Positions 24,257 through 32,578 of a DNA stretch of 64,000 nt are shown here, piece by piece. Under the pieces are notes generated by a model. It was not told the origin of the DNA. It searched no databases and saw nothing but the letters and a program-made list of their open reading frames with translations. Position 1 is the first letter of the stretch, and each line of letters begins with the position of its first letter. This DNA comes from Pseudomonas moraviensis (GTDB lineage Bacteria; Pseudomonadota; Gammaproteobacteria; Pseudomonadales; Pseudomonadaceae), in NCBI RefSeq assembly GCF_900105805.1, contig NZ_LT629788.1:3410001-3474000 (forward strand), written 5' to 3'. The position numbers were made by a program, and so were the translations under genes.

Positions 24257-25576
24257 TCAGTTCAATTGCAGGGTTTCATTGAACTGACTGATCGCATCCA
24301 CCACATGCCGCGAGCCCTGCTGAATTTCCAGAATCACCTCGCCCGCTTCGTTGGCCAGTTCCACGCCCAGCCCGGTGCGGCTCAGGCTCGACTGCATGCT
24401 CGACACCGCACTCAGCGACAGGTCATGGTTCTTGCGCACCACGTCGACAATTTCCAGCGTCGCCTGACTGGTTCGCGCGGCTAGGCTGCGTACCTCATCG
24501 GCCACTACTGCAAAACCGCGTCCATGTTCCCCGGCACGCGCCGCTTCGATGGCAGCATTGAGCGCCAGCAGGTTTGTCTGATCGGCAATCCCGCGAATGG
24601 TCTGGACGATGGTGCCGATGATGTCCGACTGCTTGCTCACTGCATCGATACTCACCGCGGCTTCATTCAGGTCGCGGGAAATGTCCTGAATGATCTGCAC
24701 GGTCTGCTGCACCACCTGTGAGCCTTTTTGCGCGCAGGCGTCGTTTTGTACCGAAGTGCTGTGGGCCGATTCCGCAGCATTTTGCAACGTGGTCATCTGC
24801 CGGGTGATGTCGCTGGCGAACTTGACCACTTTGTACAAGCGGCCCTTGGCGTCGAACAGCGGGTTATACGAGGCCTCCAGATAAACCATCTGCCCGGACT
24901 TGTTCTTGCGCTCGAAACGGTGCGAGTGATATTCGCCGCGATTGAGCGAAGCCCAGAATGCCTTGTACTGTGCGGATTCGGCTTCGGCGCGGTGACAGAA
25001 CAGGCTGTGGTGCTGGCCGACAATTTCGTTGTGCGTGTACTGCATGGTTTGCAGGAAGTTGTCGTTGGCGCTGATGACATGGCCTTCAGGGGTGAACTCG
25101 ATCACCGCCATGGAACGGCCGATCGCCGCCAGCATGGCTTCTTCTTCATGCTCTTTGTTAATGCGTGCGGTGATGTCCGCCGCAACCTTGATGACACTTC
25201 TGACCTGTTTGTCGGGACCGAACACCGGCATGTAACTGGCCTCGAGCCAGATCTCCCGCCCGCTTTTGTTCAAACGCAGAAAAGTCCCACTGAGGGGTTC
25301 ACCACGGGCCAGGTCACGCCACAACTTTGCGTAGTCCTCGCTGCGATAAAAGCTTTCTTCGCAGAAGACCCGATGGTGTTTGCCGCGCACTTCATCGGCG
25401 CTGTAACCCATGGTCTTGCAGAAGTTTTCGTTGGCGTCGAGGACGATGCCTTCGGGCGTGAACTCGATCATGGCCATCGAGCGGCTGATCGCTTCGATTT
25501 TCGCGTTGGCCTCGGTCAGCGCACAGCTGAAGCGCTCGATTTCCCGCAGGTCAGCCTTGCGATGTAGGTTGAACAT
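24257..25576 (-). CDS. Soluble PAS-PAS chemoreceptor, BdlA-like
   Basis: A 439-residue protein without membrane helices. Two PAS/PAC domains lie at about residues 25-140 and 145-265 (repeats of RSMAMIEFTPEG / RSMAVIEFTPEG and WLEASYMPVFG / YLEASYNPLFD), followed by a short MCP signalling domain with TIRGIADQTNLLALNAAIEA and GRGFAVVADEVRSLAARTS. This is the layout of P. aeruginosa BdlA (biofilm dispersion), though the PAS cofactor cannot be told from sequence. Start at MFNLHRK, preceded by AAGGTGATACAACC. Confidence 0.9.
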   Translation of the reverse strand: MFNLHRKADLREIERFSCALTEANAKIEAISRSMAMIEFTPEGIVLDANENFCKTMGYSADEVRGKHHRVFCEESFYRSEDYAKLWRDLARGEPLSGTFLRLNKSGREIWLEASYMPVFGPDKQVRSVIKVAADITARINKEHEEEAMLAAIGRSMAVIEFTPEGHVISANDNFLQTMQYTHNEIVGQHHSLFCHRAEAESAQYKAFWASLNRGEYHSHRFERKNKSGQMVYLEASYNPLFDAKGRLYKVVKFASDITRQMTTLQNAAESAHSTSVQNDACAQKGSQVVQQTVQIIQDISRDLNEAAVSIDAVSKQSDIIGTIVQTIRGIADQTNLLALNAAIEAARAGEHGRGFAVVADEVRSLAARTSQATLEIVDVVRKNHDLSLSAVSSMQSSLSRTGLGVELANEAGEVILEIQQGSRHVVDAISQFNETLQLN

Positions 25577-26033
25577 GGTTGTATCACCTTCCGCGCGTTC
25601 TTTGATTTGATGAAAGTCCAGGTCCTTCAAGATCCACCACTACGTTCCACAGAACAGGCACACGCCTTCCTCCAAGGGAGGAAGTTGTCAGGTGATAAAT
25701 GATGATCAATCGGAGGGGTCGTGCAGCGACGCTCTGATCAAGACATCCTTTTCTTGATAGCCCGCATGCGGGCCAGCCCTAACGCGTAGAAGAACTTCCA
25801 TGTAGGTGACGCTCCTTGTTGGTTCAGTGTCGGTGCCTTGGATCGCGCACTCTGGCAGCATGAATCACGGACCAACCCTGTGCCGCTGTCATGGATGGCA
25901 TGACGGTCGACATGGTTAGTTACCTGCAAGGATAGCCAGCCTGACGCCGGGCGCAAGGCCACTAGTCGGCCAGTATCTGGCATTTTTTGTACAAGAAACG
26001 GTTCAGCGCGGGGAAAAATGTTGCCTAAGCGGA
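25577..26033. other. Intergenic region, no convincing gene
   Basis: About 460 bp upstream of the chemoreceptor. It contains a hairpin CTTCCTCC-AAG-GGAGGAAG near 25660-25680 and a perfect 14-bp palindrome GCCCGCATGCGGGC at 25760-25773. A minus-strand frame of 81 codons (25738-25983) has no ribosome site or recognisable domain. Presumably holds the chemoreceptor promoter. Confidence 0.5.
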
Positions 26034-26107
26034 CGCTTTCGCGAGCAAGCTCGCTCCCACATGGGAATCGATCCCCCCTGTAGGAGTGAGCCTGCTCGCG
26101 ATAGCGT
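26034..26107. repeat. Two REP sequences in back-to-back order
   Basis: A reverse REP (CTTTCGCGAGCAAGCTCGCTCCCACA) is followed by a forward REP (CCTGTAGGAGTGAGCCTGCT...). In the other REPINs here the forward copy comes first, so this looks like two half-elements joined the other way round. Confidence 0.8.
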
Positions 26108-26139
26108 TAGTTGCAGCACCACAAAAACATCAGAAAACA

Positions 26140-27153
26140 CTACAAACTTCCCCTGACCTTGGCCGCCACCTCCCCCGGCACCCAAGCTGTCCAGACCTGC
26201 GGCTGATCACGCAAAAACGCCTCGGCCACCGCCCGCGGTTGCAGGCGTTTTTCACTCATGCCGGCCAATGTCTGGTTGAGCAGATCAATCGGCAGATCGA
26301 CTTTCTCAAAGAACGCGACCAGCTCCGGGTACTGCGCCTTGAACGGCGCCGACACGCCAATCGCCAGGCTCGCCGGCATCGAGCGCGTGCCCTGCGGATT
26401 CGGGTTGTTGGCATCGGCCAGGGTTTTCCATGCCTCGGCATCGAACGGTGGCTCTTCCAGCTTCACCAGTTTGAAACGCCCGAGCAACGGCGTTGGCGAC
26501 CAGTAATAGAACAGCACCGGTTTGCCGCGCTTGATCGACGACGCCACCTCGGCATCCAATGCCGCGCCGGAGCCGGTGCGGAAGTTGACGAAGCTGTCGC
26601 TCAGACCATACGCCTTGAGCTTCTGGCTGTTGACGATTTCCGAGGTCCAGCCGGTCGGGCTGTTGAGAAAGCGCCCGCGGCCCGGGTCTTCGGGGTCCCG
26701 GAACACATCTTTGTAGCGCGGCAGGTCAGCGACCGATTTCAGTTCCGGCGCCAGCGCCTTGATTCCGCGTTCCGGGTCGCCCTTGATCACATATTCCGGT
26801 ACCCACCAGCCTTCGGTGGCACCTTTGACCGTGTCGCCGAGGCCGAATACCTTGCCCTCGGCGGCAGCCTTGACCCACGCCGGACTGCGCCCGGCCCACT
26901 CTTCGCCGATTACCTGAATGTCGTTTTTCGCCAATGCCGCCTCCAGGCTGACCGTGCTGCCCGGCAACGTGTCGGTCGGATAGCCGTAGCCTTTTTCGAC
27001 GATCAAGCGCAGCACTTCGGTGATGAAACTGCCGCTCTCCCACGTGATGTCGCCGAAGTGAATCGGTGCGCTTTTTTCGGCTGCGCAAACAGCCCCGACG
27101 CTCAGGCTCAGCGCCAGCAGCGTGCGGCCGAGCAGGGTTTTGATCGATGTCAT
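26140..27153 (-). CDS. Glycine betaine/proline-type ABC substrate-binding protein
   Basis: A 337-residue periplasmic binding protein of the OpuAC/ProX family. Signal peptide at residues 1-24 (LLALSLSVGAVCA, cleavage after AVCA). The mature protein has ITWESGSFITEVLRLIVEKGYGY, the usual N-lobe start, and VLFYYWSPTPLLGRFKLVKL. No permease or ATPase gene is adjacent; Pseudomonas is known to have orphan binding proteins that share the CbcWV transporter. It starts inside the end of the preceding ECF sigma gene (4-bp overlap), so translation is coupled to it, which is unusual. Confidence 0.88.
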   Translation of the reverse strand: MTSIKTLLGRTLLALSLSVGAVCAAEKSAPIHFGDITWESGSFITEVLRLIVEKGYGYPTDTLPGSTVSLEAALAKNDIQVIGEEWAGRSPAWVKAAAEGKVFGLGDTVKGATEGWWVPEYVIKGDPERGIKALAPELKSVADLPRYKDVFRDPEDPGRGRFLNSPTGWTSEIVNSQKLKAYGLSDSFVNFRTGSGAALDAEVASSIKRGKPVLFYYWSPTPLLGRFKLVKLEEPPFDAEAWKTLADANNPNPQGTRSMPASLAIGVSAPFKAQYPELVAFFEKVDLPIDLLNQTLAGMSEKRLQPRAVAEAFLRDQPQVWTAWVPGEVAAKVRGSL

Positions 27154-27677
27154 GCAGACCTCTTTTCTTCCAGGTATTGGTTGGCGCAGTGGCGGTCGCA
27201 CAGCGCTTGGGAACGAGCCATGTAAACGCTCACCGAACGCTGTGAGATGCCCAGTTCGGCAGCGATTTGCGGGTAGGTCAGGCCATCGATACGCGCGAGC
27301 AGAAAGGTCGAACGGACCTTGGCCGGCAAGCGATGCAGGCTGCGATCAAGGCGATCGAGGGTTTGCGAGAACTGTGCAAGGTCTTCAGGCGAAGCCGCGA
27401 CATCGAGTTCGGATTGCTGACGATGCCGGCGTTGCAGATCCGCACGGCGCCAGTGCTGATAAAGCAGACGTTGCGCGATCGTCGTCAGCAAGGCGCGAGG
27501 TTCGCGAATCGCCGTCAGCGCTGGGGCTTCGAGCAGTTGGGCGAAGGTTTCGCCGGCAATGTCTTCCGCGCCGGCCACGTCGCGCGAGTGTCGACGCAGG
27601 TAATCACAGAGCCAGCGATAATGCGCGCGGAACAGGCGTTCCACGGTGTCGCGATGGAATTGATCGGCGCCGGACAT
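27150..27677 (-). CDS. FecI-type ECF sigma factor
   Basis: A 175-residue sigma factor: region 2 (VERLFRAHYRWLCDYLRRHSRD, AEDIAGETFAQLLE) and region 4 with HTH (GLTYPQIAAELGISQRSVSVYM). FecI-like factors usually sit beside fecR and a TonB receptor. Here no anti-sigma gene is present; the 3' end overlaps a substrate-binding protein gene by 4 bp. Upstream is a 20-bp A/T palindrome. Start codon at 27677 has AGGAG-like bases (CAGGAGCC) before it. Confidence 0.88.
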   Translation of the reverse strand: MSGADQFHRDTVERLFRAHYRWLCDYLRRHSRDVAGAEDIAGETFAQLLEAPALTAIREPRALLTTIAQRLLYQHWRRADLQRRHRQQSELDVAASPEDLAQFSQTLDRLDRSLHRLPAKVRSTFLLARIDGLTYPQIAAELGISQRSVSVYMARSQALCDRHCANQYLEEKRSA

Positions 27678-27751
27678 AGGGGCTCCTGGGCAAGGGTCGC
27701 TGAATGTCCGGTGTTCCGGTGGCGCGATCGTAGCAAGGCGCCTTATGCGTT

Positions 27752-27771
27752 AATAATATTTAAATATTATT
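27752..27771. promoter_or_regulatory. Perfect 20-bp A/T palindrome
   Basis: AATAATATTT-AAATATTATT, fully symmetrical and entirely A/T, in a GC-rich genome. It lies 75 bp upstream of the sigma factor gene and 30 bp after the PhnD-like gene. It may be a repressor site or an A/T-rich promoter element; it resembles Fur-type sequence only in base composition. Confidence 0.5.
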
Positions 27772-27800
27772 TTTATATTCACTTTGGGAATTAGCGCGAA

Positions 27801-28592
27801 CTAGCGCAGTTGCCCATAGCCCTGAGCTTCAGCGTCTCGCTGATAGTCGAGCAGCACCTCATAGTCGCTTTCAGTTGCCGGCAGAACTTCAGGCAAACCC
27901 AAGGTCTGCACTACCTCAGGCAATTCATGCAACGTCTGATTCATCACTTGCAGCAGCCGTTCGACCTGCGCGTCGCTGGCACCGGCAGCCGTGATGAATG
28001 GCAGCGTCGGGCTCAACGCACTGAGCGCAACCACACGTAATCCGCTGACTTCTTCGGGCGCGTGCCGGGCGATATAAGCGAACGTGACGCTGTCGATCGC
28101 GGCCAGGTCGGCGAGGTTTTCCCGCAGCCAGCGCAGGCTCTCGCGGTGGCCGCCACTGATGCCGACACTGGCGAAAAACCGGCCGTTCAGCTGCAGCGGC
28201 GCCAGACGCTGGCGCAGCAGGTTCATCCCGCTGTTGGAATCTCCGCTGTTGATCACGCCCCGGCTGTGGCGAAAGTCGCCAAGCGAGTAGCGCGGATCAA
28301 CAGCGCGGCCAAGGATCAGGCTGCAATGCTGGCCGCCGCTGGCCTCAGGCAATTCATAGCGCGGCCGGCCAATGAGACGGACCCGGCCACGCAGCGCTGT
28401 CATCAGCGGATAGCCGCAGGTCTGGGTGAGCAGCAGATGCGGCGATAGCCACAGTTCGGGCAGCGTCAGCTTTGTCGCGTCGAGTCGGCTGTGGCCGAGG
28501 TGTTCGAGGATGCGCGCCAGCCATTGTTCATTGGCCACGCGGACGGGCTCCGGGGCCGGGTACATCAGCAGTTCGGCGTGGTGTTGGGTCAT
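27801..28592 (-). CDS. PhnD-like substrate-binding domain protein without signal peptide
   Basis: A 263-residue protein of the phosphate/phosphonate-binding (PhnD-like) type II periplasmic fold: LTQTCGYPLMTAL, GVINSGDSNSGMNLLR, SGGHRESLRWLRENLADLAAID, VTFAYIARH. Unlike transported binding proteins it begins MTQHHAELLMYP with no signal sequence, so it probably acts in the cytoplasm. No transporter genes are adjacent. It precedes the sigma factor/binding protein pair on the same strand, 123 bp away. Confidence 0.8.
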   Translation of the reverse strand: MTQHHAELLMYPAPEPVRVANEQWLARILEHLGHSRLDATKLTLPELWLSPHLLLTQTCGYPLMTALRGRVRLIGRPRYELPEASGGQHCSLILGRAVDPRYSLGDFRHSRGVINSGDSNSGMNLLRQRLAPLQLNGRFFASVGISGGHRESLRWLRENLADLAAIDSVTFAYIARHAPEEVSGLRVVALSALSPTLPFITAAGASDAQVERLLQVMNQTLHELPEVVQTLGLPEVLPATESDYEVLLDYQRDAEAQGYGQLR

Positions 28593-28620
28593 GCAAATTT
28601 CTCCCCGACAACAAATTTCC

Positions 28621-28713
28621 CCTGTAGGAGTGAGCCTGCTCGCGATAGCGGTGTGTCAGTGACAAACTCAGTGACTGGTACGACGCTATCGCGAGCAGGC
28701 TCACTCCTACAGG
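28621..28713. repeat. REPIN (GTAGGAGTGAGCCTGCTCGCG type)
   Basis: Inverted REP pair with a spacer of about 35 bp between the PhnD-like and desaturase genes. Confidence 0.88.
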
Positions 28714-28732
28714 GGATTGTGGTGTTTCTGGA

Positions 28733-29674
28733 TCAGTGAAACGGATGCTCCGGGCTATCAATCGGTTTGAAGCCATGTTGTCGCCACAACTCCCCATACC
28801 CCCGGACGACAAACCCGCCACTGCGCGCAATCCACTGCTCGCGGTGCAGCCGGTAGACCTTGGGCAAGTCGTACCACGCCAGCCCCGGCAGGTCGTGATG
28901 CACCAGATGAAAATTCAGGTTGAGAAACAGCCAGCGCCACGGCCAGCCAGCCTCGTTGAGCACGGTGCGTTGCTCGGCCTGGGCATGCGGTCGATGCTCG
29001 TGAAACGAACGGATCATCGCGATCGACAGCGCCGGTATGCTGATCAGCAACAGGTAATGCCACACCGGCAAAATGCTGTAGCGGGCAATGAAACCCAGCA
29101 TCAATAGAGTAACCACGCCGTGGCTCAGCCACATCAGCCAGGCTTGCGGATCAGCGTTTCGCAAGCGCTGCTGCTCTTCGCGCGCTAACGCCGTCAACGC
29201 CAGCGGCGCGCCAATCAAGAAGCGTCCGAGCACCGTTTTGTTCAGCCAATGCACGCTGCGCTCGAACACCGAGCCGTCCCGCCAGCTCGCCGAGGTCAGA
29301 TAACGACTTTCCGGATCGACGCCCGGCACCGTCAAGTCTTCCTCGCGGTGATGACGCAAATGGCTGTCGCGATACAGCGTGTACGGATACCACACGGCAA
29401 ACGGCGCGTAGCCGAGGATTTTATTGATGAAGGTCCAGCGGGTCGGATGGCCGTGAAGCAATTCATGCTGCAGCGACAACCACAACACCAGCAGCGGGAT
29501 CAGCAGCAACGTACTCAAGCCGCGTCCCAGCCAGGCGCTGTTGAGGAGGATGGCGAACCAGCCGGCGTACACACCGATCAGCAACAGCCAGGTCGGCCAT
29601 TCGCTGCGGGCGGTAAAGCGTTGGCGCAGGGTTTCGATTTGCTGGCGATGTCGGGCGTCGAAATAAAAAGCCAT
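28733..29674 (-). CDS. Fatty acid desaturase family membrane protein
   Basis: A 313-residue integral membrane di-iron enzyme. Three histidine boxes are visible: HELLHGH (about residue 73), HLRHHRE (about 110) and HLVHHD (about 258). The hydrophobic segments between them fit the desaturase/hydroxylase fold. The ATG at 29674 (MAFYFDARHRQQ) is chosen; an upstream start at 29725 would add 17 residues. Substrate not predictable. Monocistronic between two repeats. Confidence 0.88.
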   Translation of the reverse strand: MAFYFDARHRQQIETLRQRFTARSEWPTWLLLIGVYAGWFAILLNSAWLGRGLSTLLLIPLLVLWLSLQHELLHGHPTRWTFINKILGYAPFAVWYPYTLYRDSHLRHHREEDLTVPGVDPESRYLTSASWRDGSVFERSVHWLNKTVLGRFLIGAPLALTALAREEQQRLRNADPQAWLMWLSHGVVTLLMLGFIARYSILPVWHYLLLISIPALSIAMIRSFHEHRPHAQAEQRTVLNEAGWPWRWLFLNLNFHLVHHDLPGLAWYDLPKVYRLHREQWIARSGGFVVRGYGELWRQHGFKPIDSPEHPFH

Positions 29675-29752
29675 GGTGTTGCTCGGAACGGGAATCGTCC
29701 CCTTCTGTGCAACGAGGCGGTGCAATCTTGCAGATTATTTTTCAGATGGCGT

Positions 29753-29775
29753 GGAAGCCCGAGAGACGGGCTTCC
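29753..29775 (-). terminator. Hairpin after the lysine-rich small gene
   Basis: GGAAGCCCG-AGAGA-CGGGCTTCC: a 9-bp stem 11 bp after the small gene's stop codon; no long T tract follows, so terminator function is likely but not certain. Confidence 0.55.
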
Positions 29776-29786
29776 AAAGGGTTTGC

Positions 29787-29897
29787 TCAATGGCCGAAGA
29801 TGTCGACTTTCTTGGCTTTCTTTTCTGCGCGTTTTTCAATCGCGGTCTTGGCCGGCTTCTTCTTCGCGGCTTTCTTTGAATCCATACCTTTGGACAT
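29787..29897 (-). CDS. Lysine-rich small protein, 36 residues
   Basis: Encodes MSKGMDSKKAAK... ending KKVDIFGH; about 40% of the residues are Lys or Arg, arranged with Ala in a KKAAKKKPAK pattern like the tails of histone H1-like proteins. ATG preceded by GTGGAG with an 8-base gap, a good ribosome site, and a hairpin follows the stop. Short but well supported by these signals. It may bind nucleic acid; function unknown. Confidence 0.75.
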   Translation of the reverse strand: MSKGMDSKKAAKKKPAKTAIEKRAEKKAKKVDIFGH

Positions 29898-29997
29898 GAT
29901 CGGTACTCCACTCACAGGGATGTGAGATCAGGTATACACCTATCCCGCGCCGCGCGTTCTTTTATAATCGGCGCTTTTCGAACCGACAGTCCGAACC

Positions 29998-30414
29998 ATG
30001 CCCGACATCCACTACAGCCAGCTCGACGAACCGGTGTGGCCGCTGATGAACAAGTTCTACCGCAGCCACCAGTCCTCGATGAAAGCCGTGCGCGAGGCGC
30101 AACTGTGGGTCGCGCGGCGCGGCGAGATCGTGGCGGCGCTGTGCCTGCGACCGGTATCGGGCGGCCACTGGCTGACGGGGTTGTTTGTCGATCCGGGGTG
30201 TCGGGAACAGGGAATTGCCGGGCAGTTGATTGCGGCGGCGGTTGCTCAGGTGGACGGGCCGGTGTGGCTGTTCTGTCATCCGGATCTGCGCGGGTTTTAT
30301 GAGCGGCGCGGGTTCAGCGTTGATCCGGCGCTGCCGCAGGCAATGGCCGAACGGTTGAGCCGGTATGCGCGGAGCAAGCCGATGATTGCGATGGGGCTCA
30401 GCCCTCCAGACTGA
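29998..30414 (+). CDS. GNAT-family N-acetyltransferase
   Basis: A 138-residue protein with the acetyl-CoA motif LFVDPGCREQGIAGQLIAAA (residues about 62-81) and a C-terminal FYERRGFSVD. ATG at 29998. No partner gene; substrate unknown. Confidence 0.87.
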   Translation: MPDIHYSQLDEPVWPLMNKFYRSHQSSMKAVREAQLWVARRGEIVAALCLRPVSGGHWLTGLFVDPGCREQGIAGQLIAAAVAQVDGPVWLFCHPDLRGFYERRGFSVDPALPQAMAERLSRYARSKPMIAMGLSPPD

Positions 30415-30423
30415 CGCAGTTCC

Positions 30424-30515
30424 CTTGTAGGAGTGAGCCTGCTCGCGATAGCGATCTATCAGTCACCGGATTCGTCAATGACAGACCGCTATCGCGAGCA
30501 GGCTCACTCCTACAG
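30424..30515. repeat. REPIN (GTAGGAGTGAGCCTGCTCGCG type)
   Basis: Inverted REP pair between the convergent GNAT and def genes. Confidence 0.88.
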
Positions 30516-30535
30516 GGAATTGTGGTGAGTCTGGA

Positions 30536-31075
30536 TCAGTCGTCGGCCATGGGATCAAGATCCGGGAACAGCACTTCGGTAAAGCCGAATTTGCTGAAAT
30601 CGGTAATCCGCGACGGGTACAGCCGACCGATCAGGTGATCGCATTCATGCTGCACCACTCGCGCATGAAAACCCGAGGCCACGCGCACGATCGGCTCGCC
30701 CTTGGGATCGAAGCCCTCGTAGCGAATCTGCTGATAGCGATCCACCGCGCCGCGCAGGCCAGGTACCGACAAGCAGCCTTCGAAACCCTCTTCCATCAGC
30801 GGATTCAAAGGCGTGATCAGCGGATTGATCAGGATCGTCTGCGGCACAGCCTCGGCGTCCGGGTAACGCTCGCTATGCTCGAAGCCGAAGATCACCAGTT
30901 GCAGATCGACGCCGATCTGCGGTGCCGCCAGACCCACGCCACCGACGCTTTCCATGGTCTGGAACATGTCGTCGATCAATTGCCACAGCTCGGCGCTGTT
31001 GAACATCTCCGGCGGTACCGGCGGGGCGATGCGCAGCAGGCGCTCGTCGCCCATTTTCAGAATTTCACGGATCAT
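30536..31075 (-). CDS. def: Peptide deformylase
   Basis: A 179-residue metalloenzyme that removes the formyl group from nascent proteins. All three family motifs are intact: GVGLAAPQIG (motif 1), EGCLSVPG (motif 2, metal Cys) and QHECDHL (motif 3, HExxH). Its start overlaps the stop of the upstream YihY gene by 4 bp (ATGA). Not linked to fmt, so this is probably a second deformylase rather than the housekeeping one. Confidence 0.94.
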   Translation of the reverse strand: MIREILKMGDERLLRIAPPVPPEMFNSAELWQLIDDMFQTMESVGGVGLAAPQIGVDLQLVIFGFEHSERYPDAEAVPQTILINPLITPLNPLMEEGFEGCLSVPGLRGAVDRYQQIRYEGFDPKGEPIVRVASGFHARVVQHECDHLIGRLYPSRITDFSKFGFTEVLFPDLDPMADD

Positions 31076-32028
31076 GGTCGCGCTTCATCAGTGTCCGGCT
31101 TGAGCGAATGATCGCGGCCCAGGCCCGAGACGTGTTGTTTGCTGGATTCGTCGGGCTCGCCAGGGGCTTTCTCGCCCTTGTCCTTGCCTTCGGCGGACAT
31201 GTGCTCGATCACCGCATTCATTTCCGCGCCGAGCAACAACACCGCCGCGGAAATATAGAAATACAGCAAGAGCACGATGATCGCCCCGATGCTGCCATAC
31301 ATCGCGTTGTAGTTGGCGAAGGTTTTCACGTAGAAGGCAAAACCCAGCGAGGCGAGGATCCACACCACCACCGCCAGCGCCGAACCGGGTGTGATGAAGC
31401 GGAAGTCCTGTTTGACGTCGGGCATCACGTAGTAGATCAGTGCCACCGCGACCATCATCAGAATCACGATCACCGGCCAGCGCGCGATGGTCCACACCGT
31501 GACGATGAAGTCTTCCAGCCCCACTTGTGCGGCGATCCAGCCCATCACCTGCGGCCCGAGCACCATCAGCGCCGCGGCGATCAACAGCATGCCGGCAATG
31601 CCGACGGTGTAGACGATCGACAGGGGAAAACGCTTCCAGACCGGTCGGCCTTCGACCACGTCGTAAGCGGCATTCATCGCGCTCATCATCAGGCGCACGC
31701 CGGCGGACGCGGTGTACAGGGCGATCACGATACCGATTGAAAGCAGGCCACCCTTGGATTGCTGCAACTGGTCGATCACCGGGTTGACCTGCTCCAGCGC
31801 CTGCGGCGGCAGGACCAGTTCGGATTGCAGGCGCAGCCAGGAGAAGAAGTCCGGCAGATGGAGGAAACCGATCAGGGCAATCAGGAAGAGAATGAACGGA
31901 AACAGCGAGAACAGCATCTGGTAGGCCAGTGCCGAGGCGTAGGTCGACATTTCGTCATCGACGAACTCAGTGACCGTGCGCACCATCACCCGGTGCAGGG
32001 GCAGACCTTTCATGTCCGGAAATATCAT
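31072..32028 (-). CDS. YihY/BrkB-family inner-membrane protein
   Basis: A 318-residue membrane protein with about six helices. Family features include the amphipathic N-terminus, ASALAYQMLFSLFPFILFLI, the ASAGVRLMMSAMNAAYDV segment and YGSIGAIIVLLLYFYISA. The C-terminal ~40 residues are hydrophilic and charged. Function not established; earlier labels as RNase BN were wrong for the family. ATG at 32028 has AAGGAGACGCGA before it. Operon with def. Confidence 0.92.
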   Translation of the reverse strand: MIFPDMKGLPLHRVMVRTVTEFVDDEMSTYASALAYQMLFSLFPFILFLIALIGFLHLPDFFSWLRLQSELVLPPQALEQVNPVIDQLQQSKGGLLSIGIVIALYTASAGVRLMMSAMNAAYDVVEGRPVWKRFPLSIVYTVGIAGMLLIAAALMVLGPQVMGWIAAQVGLEDFIVTVWTIARWPVIVILMMVAVALIYYVMPDVKQDFRFITPGSALAVVVWILASLGFAFYVKTFANYNAMYGSIGAIIVLLLYFYISAAVLLLGAEMNAVIEHMSAEGKDKGEKAPGEPDESSKQHVSGLGRDHSLKPDTDEARP

Positions 32029-32141
32029 TCGCGTCTCCTTGCGCCGCAAAAGGTTGAAGTCGTGGCGACTCAGGGGCCGTTTTTTACCTCAAGGTAGCCT
32101 GTTTGGCGATCCTTCGGCGGATGACCGCAGGGTTCTGATAC

Positions 32142-32168
32142 AAAAACGGCCATCTTTGGATGGCCGCT
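32142..32168 (-). terminator. Rho-independent terminator after CsbD gene
   Basis: On the minus strand GCGGCCATC-CAAA-GATGGCCG-TTTTTG, 24 bp past the CsbD stop codon. Confidence 0.8.
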
Positions 32169-32191
32169 CGTGTGATTCGTTCAAGGCTCGC

Positions 32192-32383
32192 TTACGCCTT
32201 GTCGACGCCTTTTTTCACAGCGTCCTTAGCGTTGCCGACCGCTTGCTGGGCTTCGCCTTTTTTCTCTTGAACTTTGCCTTCCGCGCGCAGTTTGTCGTTG
32301 TCAGTGGCCTTGCCGACGCCCTGTTTGACGTTACCGACAGCTTCGTTGGCCATGCCTTTTACTTTATCGCCTGTGCTACTCAT
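32192..32383 (-). CDS. CsbD-family stress protein
   Basis: A 63-residue hydrophilic, helical protein with the CsbD pattern (GDKVKGMANEAVGNVKQGVGKA, then a second GKVQEKKGEAQQAVGNAKD repeat). General-stress induced in many bacteria; function unclear. ATG at 32383 preceded by GGAGAAACACC. Confidence 0.92.
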   Translation of the reverse strand: MSSTGDKVKGMANEAVGNVKQGVGKATDNDKLRAEGKVQEKKGEAQQAVGNAKDAVKKGVDKA

Positions 32384-32578
32384 GGTGTTTCTCCGTGATG
32401 CATATAGGGAAGAAAAGTCATTACGTAACGATTGACCGGTGCGCTTTGCGCCGAGTTTCATTTATTTTTGCGGGGATTTCGTCGCGATGCGCAGGTTGCG
32501 CTTTATGTTTGCCGGCGTTGCCCCGAGAATGCTCAGCCTATGGGCGTTGCGCCCCGCACACCGATTCGCAGGAATGTC

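Noticed and set aside
25738..25983. Minus-strand frame of 81 codons upstream of the chemoreceptor
   Set aside because: No ribosome site or recognisable domain; left as intergenic.
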